Assembly (NCBI GenBank): GCA_023388235.1
Contig: JAEWGQ010000432.1
Location: forward strand, 1-8,792
DNA: 8,792 bases
Direction: 5' to 3'
DNA from: Actinomycetes bacterium
Lineage (GTDB): Bacteria; Actinomycetota; Actinomycetes; Actinomycetales; Cellulomonadaceae
Positions within the stretch are counted from its first letter, which is position 1; every line of letters starts with the position of its first letter. Made by a program: the position numbers and the translations under genes. Positions 4,950 to 8,792 of this stretch are shown here, one piece after another. The notes beneath the pieces were generated by a model. The model had not been told where the DNA came from, made no database searches, and saw only the letters and a program-made list of their open reading frames with translations.

Positions 4950-5243
4950 ATGTCATTCATTCAAAATCAATTTGATGGACGCGACTTACCACTTATTGAA
5001 GCACAGAAACAGTTTAAAAAAGAGCTTGATTTGACCGTTGAAGAAATTATTAACGAGCTGCCAGCCATGCTCCGCCCGATTATCGCTGAGCGGGCAGAAG
5101 AACTTGCCGAAAACGCGCCTGACGCACTTAAAAAACCAGATTCTGTAACGGGAGACGTAATGGCGAGTGCGAAAGCCGTATATATGAGATTGTTATTTTC
5201 TGTTAGCAACCAATTGGGTCATGGTGCGAATTGGCTTAAATAA
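4950..5243 (+). CDS. Unrecognised 97-aa helical protein
   Basis: A good ribosome site (TTTAGAGG about 10 bp upstream) precedes the ATG at 4950, 90 bp after the previous gene, which is the largest gap in the operon. The protein looks mostly alpha-helical, acidic in its middle (VEEIINELP, AERAEELAENAPDALKK at 47-62) with a more hydrophobic C-terminal helix (AVYMRLLFSVSNQL, 76-89). There is no signal peptide, Cys/His cluster or recognisable catalytic motif. Position in the operon links it to AlpA and the TerS-like protein, but no function can be given. Confidence 0.82.
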   Translation: MSFIQNQFDGRDLPLIEAQKQFKKELDLTVEEIINELPAMLRPIIAERAEELAENAPDALKKPDSVTGDVMASAKAVYMRLLFSVSNQLGHGANWLK

Positions 5244-5264
5244 ATATGAACGGGAGACAAAATT

Positions 5265-5510
5265 ATGACATTCGACGAACTAGAAGCAAAAGGCGCTGAA
5301 TTAGTTGAGAAGCGAAATAAAGCAACCGGCAGCGAACGTGAGCTACTGAATAGGGAGATCAGCAGTATTCGCCAGGCACAATTAAAAGCGTTATCAGAAG
5401 AAGTCCAGGCAGCTTTAAAACTGGCAATCCCTGAAATGGTTAGCATTGCCATTAAGTCCAGCAAAGTAAATAAAGCGATCGAAGAGCTGAGAGGTGAAAT
5501 CAATGGATGA
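5265..5510 (+). CDS. Unrecognised 81-aa coiled-coil protein
   Basis: GGGAG lies about 11 bp upstream of the ATG. Almost the whole sequence is charged amphipathic helix (ELEAKGAELVEKRNKATG at 5-22, ERELLNREISSIRQAQLKAL at 24-43), so a coiled-coil oligomer is likely. A TGSER turn (21-25) followed by a leucine-spaced helix closely resembles TGNER (23-27) in the next gene's product, suggesting a duplicated domain. The last 8 bases overlap the next gene (5503-5510), indicating coupled translation and perhaps a complex of the two proteins. No named family was recognised. Confidence 0.82.
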   Translation: MTFDELEAKGAELVEKRNKATGSERELLNREISSIRQAQLKALSEEVQAALKLAIPEMVSIAIKSSKVNKAIEELRGEING

Positions 5511-5946
5511 GCAAATCAAAGCACTGGTTAGCCAGATCCGCATATTAGAAACAGAGGCAAACAACCATACAGGTAACGAGCGTGCGGAGCTGTTTAAGGC
5601 AGCAGGCAAGCTGAAAGACCAGGTGGCAACGCTATTAAACCAGCAGGGTAAAGGTCAACAACAGCAGGAAAGCAAAGCGCCAGATCCGAACGTTTATTTC
5701 TCCGCACAGCTGCCGGAAGGTTTTGAGGATAACTATTTCAGTGGTGATTATCTCACACAGCAACAACGCGAATACTTCAACAACCTGACACAAGAACAGC
5801 GCGACTATTTCGCCGTTCCGAAGATCCAGAACTTCGACAACGCGCCTGACGCGCCGAAACAGCCACAGGAACCAGTTAAGGCCGAAGACGATTCCGAAGC
5901 TGAGTTGCGCCGCCGCATTTACGCCGCCCTTGGCATATTTTACTGA
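5503..5946 (+). CDS. Unrecognised 147-aa protein: N-terminal coiled coil, Gln-rich middle, YF repeats
   Basis: The ATG at 5503 is preferred over an in-frame GTG at 5494 because GAGAGGTGA (5489-5497) is a good ribosome site for it. Residues 1-48 form a coiled coil with a TGNER turn (23-27), as in the preceding gene. Residues 46-60 are Gln/Lys rich (NQQGKGQQQQESK). Residues 84-104 hold two copies of LTQxQR(E/D)YF, an aromatic repeat. Residues 115-130 are Pro/Asp rich, and the end (134-147) is a basic helix (LRRRIYAALGIFY). This modular, low-complexity build suits a scaffold or interaction protein. The stop shares one base with the next ATG (TGATG at 5944-5948). Confidence 0.82.
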   Translation: MDEQIKALVSQIRILETEANNHTGNERAELFKAAGKLKDQVATLLNQQGKGQQQQESKAPDPNVYFSAQLPEGFEDNYFSGDYLTQQQREYFNNLTQEQRDYFAVPKIQNFDNAPDAPKQPQEPVKAEDDSEAELRRRIYAALGIFY

Positions 5947-6509
5947 TGGCAGAAAAAAGCCCCGTCTTGCGCGGGGCCAACAATGCGAAACTGATGGTGA
6001 TTGAGATGAACAAATTTGAAATCGAAGAAAGCAGAATCCCTGGAATCGCCCAAGGCGAAATTAACAAGGGGATTATATCGCGCGGAGAACGCATCACAAA
6101 CATGTCGCCGGAAGAACGCGCCGCCGCCAGGGAAAAGGCAAGAGAGATACAAAACCAGCGACACGCTGAATGGCGGGCTAATGCCGACAAGCTGAAAACC
6201 GACTTTGCCGACAAGGCTTATTGGCATCGCGCAGCCAGACACTACGGTGTAACCATGCCCGGGCATCACGTTCCGGGTACATACATACCGACGATCCGAA
6301 AAGCGATGAAGAAAATGGGTCTGCTGAAACCAGGAGAAGGATTTACGAAGGCGTTCAGAGAAACAATTGATGAAGACTACCGGACATTTGTTGCCAACAA
6401 CCCTGATTGGCCTGCGTTCGCAATTATTGGCCTGCTACTGGAATGCGCGCTGGAAAGAGACGGGATTGACCATCTACCCGCTGACCGCCGCCAGATAGTC
6501 ATTCGCTAA
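5946..6509 (+). CDS. Unrecognised 187-aa protein
   Basis: The first ATG overlaps the preceding stop (TGATG), the tight coupling seen elsewhere in the operon. In-frame ATGs at 5994 and 6006 (Met17, Met21) are alternatives, because a GC-rich hairpin lies at 5959-5977 and the protein from Met21 (MNKFEIEESRIPGI) looks more natural. Residues 53-92 form a long charged helix (SPEERAAAREKAREIQNQR). Residues 93-112 are rich in His and aromatic residues (YWHRAARHYGVTMPGHHVPG), which might bind metal, though no known motif fits. Residues 113-187 look helical, with a hydrophobic FAIIGLLLECAL (158-169). No family was recognised. Confidence 0.82.
   Translation: MAEKSPVLRGANNAKLMVIEMNKFEIEESRIPGIAQGEINKGIISRGERITNMSPEERAAAREKAREIQNQRHAEWRANADKLKTDFADKAYWHRAARHYGVTMPGHHVPGTYIPTIRKAMKKMGLLKPGEGFTKAFRETIDEDYRTFVANNPDWPAFAIIGLLLECALERDGIDHLPADRRQIVIR
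5959..5977 (-). terminator. Minus-strand terminator-like hairpin in the start of the 5946 gene
   Basis: GCCCCG (5959-5964) pairs with CGGGGC (5972-5977) around a 7-nt loop. On the minus strand it is followed by six T (complement of AAAAAA, 5953-5958), the form of a Rho-independent terminator. It lies within the first 11 codons of the gene starting at 5946. It could stop antisense transcription entering the operon, or sit in a leader if the gene begins at the ATG at 5994 or 6006. Confidence 0.6.
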
Positions 6510-6520
6510 GGAGAAAAATC

Positions 6521-6799
6521 ATGCTTTGCCTCAAGATGCTTCACAATATGAACCGCGCCATTGCTATCCGCGTAGCTGAACTGAAAGAAACGCCGCTGGC
6601 ACAACAGCCGAACAAGCGCGCCAGTCTTCGGTGCTTTGCCGAACTGGTATTGAACACGATCGCAGGTCTGCTCAGGGTTAAGGAAGGAAATACTATGTCG
6701 CCTGACGAAAAACTGTTCTATCGCCGCTGCCAGTTAGTTGCCAGGGATATACATGCTCAGCTTGAAAGCGTATCCGCAGACATAGACGCCGACATCTGA
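6521..6799 (+). CDS. Unrecognised 92-aa protein
   Basis: TAAGGAG lies 7 bp upstream of the ATG at 6521, fixing this start over internal Met6 and Met10. The gene follows the previous one by 11 bp. The sequence is mostly helical and basic in its first half (NRAIAIRVAELKET at 11-24, NKRASLRCFAELVLNTIAGL at 31-50) and acidic at the C-terminus (LESVSADIDADI). There are no membrane segments or known motifs. Its place directly before the TerS-like gene, 9 bp away, could mean a functional link, but no role can be read from the sequence. Confidence 0.78.
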   Translation: MLCLKMLHNMNRAIAIRVAELKETPLAQQPNKRASLRCFAELVLNTIAGLLRVKEGNTMSPDEKLFYRRCQLVARDIHAQLESVSADIDADI

Positions 6800-6808
6800 G
6801 GAGGAATC

Positions 6809-7060
6809 ATGGCAGATCGCGGAAGACCAACACTGTATTCAAAGGAGCTGGAGAAAGAAATTTGTATTCATGCGCTGGAAGGAATGAGTATGCGCCAGAT
6901 AGCAAAACTGCCGGGAATGCCTTCGTTCCGTACTCTGTTGCGCTGGACGAAACGCTATCCGGATTTCAGGCAGACGCTGCGCGAGTGTCTTTGGATTGGA
7001 TACAACGATGTAGCCATAGACAGATTTAATCAGCAGCATCCAGACCTGGTCGGCTACTAA
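6809..7060 (+). CDS. TerS-like protein: small terminase N-terminal DNA-binding domain, short form
   Basis: 83 aa after an excellent ribosome site (GAGGAGG 6 bp upstream). The sequence follows the N-terminal pattern of Sf6 gp1-type small terminases: GRPTLYSKELEKEIC (5-19), a short helix, EGMSMRQIAKLPGMPSFRTL (24-43) as the HTH, then LRWTKRYPDFRQTLR (44-58). In those phages this domain binds the packaging site. The usual 130-180 aa continue with a central oligomerisation region and a C-terminal part that contacts the large terminase; here the protein stops soon after the DNA-binding domain. It may be a natural short form, able to bind DNA but not to drive packaging alone, or a truncated gene. 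PICIs encode small terminases to redirect helper packaging, which makes this gene central to the satellite hypothesis. A stand-alone HTH regulator is the alternative. Confidence 0.75.
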   Translation: MADRGRPTLYSKELEKEICIHALEGMSMRQIAKLPGMPSFRTLLRWTKRYPDFRQTLRECLWIGYNDVAIDRFNQQHPDLVGY

Positions 7061-7638
7061 TTTTCGGACAAGTACACGCGCGTAGCCAAATCATCAACGC
7101 AACTAATATTTCCCTTCCATATTGCCGCTACAATTAACGCATTTTGGGGCCGTTTTTACGCTCAAAATGGCCCTAGCGACCCCTTTGCGAGCACTTAGCA
7201 GGGTGTTAAACAGGGTATTTTTCGCCATTAAACTTACGAACAAAAATGTTCAAAACCGCGCCAGCTGGGCTTTTGCTCTATATGGCCCCCTATTTATGGC
7301 ACCAAATGAGATAAGACCCAGCCACTTTTAGCCAAAAATCAATCAGCCCGCCTTATTAATCCTGCCATCATTTTCCCCTTTCAACATCTGCGCCATGCGT
7401 TCTATAGGCTGTTTTCTTCGCTCCTTCCGGATAGTTCTACCGCCGACGCCATTGGCGCACACCGGCCTGGCGGCCCCTTCACGCTCCTACGCAAAAAAAA
7501 TCCCTCATAACTGCCCTGTCGATTTGCCAGATTTCACCAGAACGCGCCTGAAACAGCCTTCCCACATCCTTGGTAAAGACGACACTGCCCAGGCTGTGGT
7601 TTTTTGTGATCTGTATCAAGAAATCAACGTCCCAAGTA
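7061..7638. other. Gene-free region after the TerS-like gene, with repeats
   Basis: No frame here has a ribosome site and protein-like composition. Structures seen: overlapping, mutually exclusive stems at 7140-7173 (CATTTTG/CAAAATG and GGGCC/GGCCC); a 12-bp spaced direct repeat CAGGGTGTT/CAGGGTATT (7199-7207, 7211-7219); GAACA-AAAA-TGTTC (7238-7251); and the palindrome CGCCA-T-TGGCG (7447-7457) in a GC-rich block. The 20-bp direct repeat copy B lies at 7600-7619. A terminator for the preceding operon may be the 7140-7173 stem, but it lacks a proper T-tract. A cos- or pac-like site next to the TerS-like gene is conceivable; I recognise no known one. Confidence 0.5.
7600..7619 (+). repeat. 20-bp direct repeat, copy B
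   Basis: TTTTTTGTGATCTGTATCAA differs at one base from 181-200. It lies 95 bp upstream of the recombinase ATG, within the range where resolvase sites are found. Confidence 0.6.
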
Positions 7639-7678
7639 TTGACGCAGAATACTATCGGAGACATTATTGCCCCAAGTA
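7631..7678 (+). promoter_or_regulatory. Promoter and possible res site of the recombinase
   Basis: TTGACG (7639-7644), a 17-nt spacer and CATTAT (7662-7667) make a good sigma70 promoter with a start near 7674. An inverted repeat GTATT-N7-AATAC (7636-7652) overlaps the -35. The 8-bp direct repeat CCCAAGTA flanks the promoter at 7631-7638 and 7671-7678, 40 bp apart. Resolvases commonly bind such sites next to their gene, both to recombine and to repress themselves. Confidence 0.6.
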
Positions 7679-7713
7679 GTAGATAGAATAGAAAAAGGGA
7701 AAGGGGGGACGTT

Positions 7714-8331
7714 ATGAACTTCGCATATCTTCGTGTTTCTACTGTGGAACAGCATCTCGACCGACAGGAACGTATGCCGGATGAGATTCACATCGATGAA
7801 TGGTTTAAAGACAAGGCAACAGGTCGCAATGAAGATCGCCCGGCACTGAAGGCGATGATGGCGAAGCTGCGCGCTGGTGATTGCGTTTATGTCCACAGCC
7901 TGGACCGCTTAGGGCGCAGATTGGTCGGTATCATGAGCCTGGCGGATGAGTTCAAGCGGAAAGGAGTTGTGCTACACGTTCTCGAACCGAAAATGCGTTT
8001 GGGAGCAGTGGACGATGACCCGATCAATAACGCTATGGCGAGCTTGTTTGGATTGGTGGCAGAACTGGAGCATGGACTCATTTTAAAGCGCCAGAAACAG
8101 GCATACGAAGCGAGAAAGGCGAAAGGATTGCCAATTGGTCGCGGTCTGAGTCCGAAGATTAAAAAACAATTGCCGTTTGTGATTGAGCGCCTGGCAAAAG
8201 GTGAATCTCCAATGGCGCTAAGTCGTGAATACGGCATTGCTCGCAGCACTATCTACAGGATCCGCGACAACGCCATCCGTGACGGCAAGCTGCCAGCAAA
8301 AGTAAAAGTTAAAGCAGCAAATATCAACTAA
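7714..8331 (+). CDS. Serine recombinase (resolvase/invertase family)
   Basis: 205 aa, normal for small serine resolvases and invertases (about 180-210). Catalytic domain 1-125: YLRVSTVEQHLDRQ (5-18) carries the nucleophile Ser9 and conserved Arg7. DKATGRNEDRPALKAMMAKL (33-52) and HSLDRLGRR (61-69, Arg65 and Arg68) are the family active-site motifs. ASLFGLVAELEHGLILKRQ (109-127) is the long E helix with the conserved Glu and Arg. The C-terminal domain (145-190) has an HTH, SPMALSREYGIARSTIYRI (165-183), that reads the recombination site. It acts by a covalent phosphoserine link at paired sites. On a plasmid of this size multimer resolution is the likeliest job; inversion or excision between the 20-bp repeats is possible. 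Six G lie 5 bp before the ATG. All key residues are present, so it should be active. Confidence 0.95.
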   Translation: MNFAYLRVSTVEQHLDRQERMPDEIHIDEWFKDKATGRNEDRPALKAMMAKLRAGDCVYVHSLDRLGRRLVGIMSLADEFKRKGVVLHVLEPKMRLGAVDDDPINNAMASLFGLVAELEHGLILKRQKQAYEARKAKGLPIGRGLSPKIKKQLPFVIERLAKGESPMALSREYGIARSTIYRIRDNAIRDGKLPAKVKVKAANIN

Positions 8332-8342
8332 TCCACCAAAAC

Positions 8343-8374
8343 AAAGGGGAGCAAGCGTTGGCCTGTTCCCCTTT
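8343..8374 (+). terminator. Intrinsic terminator after the recombinase gene
   Basis: AAAGGGGA (8343-8350) and TCCCCTTT (8367-8374) form a perfect 8-bp stem with a 16-nt loop, 12 bp after the stop codon. The short T-run is within the stem end (CTTTCTT). The A-rich 5' arm suggests it could work in both directions, stopping minus-strand transcripts as well. Confidence 0.75.
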
Positions 8375-8409
8375 CTTGTACCCTCTCACAATCCCCGCTG
8401 ACCGATGAA

Positions 8410-8449
8410 GCCGCAAAGCCCCGCCCTTCTAGGACGGGGTTAAGGCGGC
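8410..8449. mobile_element. IS200/IS605-type end hairpin
   Basis: An imperfect hairpin follows the tnpA relic: outer arms GCCGC/GCGGC (8410-8414/8445-8449), inner arms CCCCG/CGGGG (8419-8423/8435-8439) and CC/GG, with one mismatch and loop TTCTA. Imperfect subterminal hairpins like this are what IS200/IS605 transposases recognise at their ends; members of this family lack terminal inverted repeats. It marks the 3' limit of the insertion-sequence remnant, about 2 bp beyond the tnpA stop codon. Confidence 0.65.
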
Positions 8450-8450
8450 G

Positions 8451-8792
8451 TCAATCAGGACGGCACTGATCTTGAATGTACCGTTCCAGAACTTCTAACG
8501 ACGCACCGCCGCAGCTACCGCAGAAGTACGAAGGCGACCAAAGCGCATCGTGTCGCCACGCTGGCTGGTGTAGATCGGGAAAGAACATTTTTAGCTTCCG
8601 GCTAGATGTGCCCTTTAGGATGTCAATAATTTTGAGATCTGAACCTTTGGCGGGTACTCGATCAACATATGAACGTGGTCCTGTTCCCCATTGAACTCAA
8701 CCAGAGACACTTCGGAGGCTTCGCATAAATCTCTGAATATTTCCTAGATTTGGGATACAGCGGAATAACCTAACTTATTGTTTTTACTCCAG
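8451..8792 (-). pseudogene. tnpA: Decayed IS200/IS605 Y1 (HUH) transposase tnpA, crossing the circle junction
   Basis: Reading the minus strand, the family signature is clear: LVEFNGEQDHVHMLIEYPPK carries the HUH metal site (His-Val-His codons at 8669-8677). Beyond a frameshift come LKGTSSRKL, WSPSYFCGSCGG and LERYIQDQ, in which the Tyr of the YxxxQ motif (codon 8478-8480) is the catalytic nucleophile. It is broken three ways: a one-base loss near 8625-8634 shifts the frame; an in-frame TAG occurs at 8744-8746; and the N-terminal 30-35 residues are missing, as similarity ends around the hairpins at 125-146. The normal length is about 130-150 aa. No tnpB is present. Positions 8666-8792 are the duplicate of 1-127. 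The element cannot move by itself. Confidence 0.85.
8666..8792. repeat. Terminal duplication (circle overlap), copy 2
   Basis: Identical to 1-127 and in the same orientation. The tnpA relic reads straight through the join from 8665 into this copy, and 127 then continues into 128. This supports a circular molecule of about 8665 bp rather than a linear one with biological terminal repeats. Confidence 0.9.

Noticed and set aside
6172..6180. ATGGCGGGC as an antisense target of the alpA leader RNA
   Set aside because: Only nine complementary bases, inside a coding region; expected by chance with a GC-rich stem sequence.
7122..7331. Plus-strand frame of 69 codons after the TerS-like gene
   Set aside because: No ribosome site, crosses inverted repeats, and its composition is not protein-like.
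7395..7679. Plus-strand frame of 94 codons before the recombinase
   Set aside because: No ribosome site, and it runs through the repeat and promoter of the recombinase gene.
8476..8694. Plus-strand frame of 72 codons at the end
   Set aside because: It is antisense to the tnpA relic, whose motifs are clear on the minus strand.

Overview
The last 127 bases (8666-8792) are identical to the first 127 (1-127). The window is therefore best read as a complete circle of about 8665 bp, cut open with a 127-base assembly overlap. Canonical DnaA boxes, sigma70-like promoters, strong Shine-Dalgarno sites, intrinsic terminators, an AlpA-family regulator and an IS200/IS605 relic all suggest a small plasmid of an enterobacterium or close gammaproteobacterial relative. 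I did not recognise the replicon type.

Layout, clockwise. (1) 1-186: 5' part of a decayed IS200/IS605 tnpA (minus strand), two hairpins and an intrinsic terminator. (2) 284-2620: maintenance region. A DNA-binding coiled-coil protein (284-967) carries a 12-bp repeat array inside its own gene; the same repeat recurs just downstream and, inverted, just upstream. Two translationally coupled winged-helix proteins follow (1188-1841, 1838-2368) and probably act in replication. Next come a terminator, four iterons (2436-2539), two DnaA boxes and an alternating purine/pyrimidine tract: a typical iteron origin. (3) 2620-3940: about 1.3 kb with no convincing intact gene, possibly two decayed minus-strand genes and several inverted repeats. 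(4) 3945-7060: a clear promoter, a structured leader ending in a strong terminator, then eight tightly packed plus-strand genes. The first is an AlpA-family regulator and the last resembles the N-terminal DNA-binding domain of a phage small terminase. The six between are unrecognised; two of them share a short coiled-coil motif. (5) 7061-7638: gene-free, with inverted and direct repeats. (6) 7639-8375: a serine recombinase (resolvase/invertase type) with its own promoter and terminator. (7) 8410-8665: an IS200/IS605 end hairpin and the 3' part of the tnpA relic, joining back to position 1.

Interpretation: genes 284-2368 plus the origin maintain the plasmid, and the serine recombinase probably resolves multimers. 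The AlpA-to-TerS-like operon is the most interesting part. An AlpA regulator and a TerS-type protein are the two hallmarks of E. coli phage satellites (P4-like elements and PICIs), and P4 controls its operon by a terminated leader RNA. The plasmid may thus carry a satellite-like cassette that lets it respond to, or be packaged by, a helper phage. That is inference: no capsid, portal, large terminase, tyrosine integrase or primase is visible.
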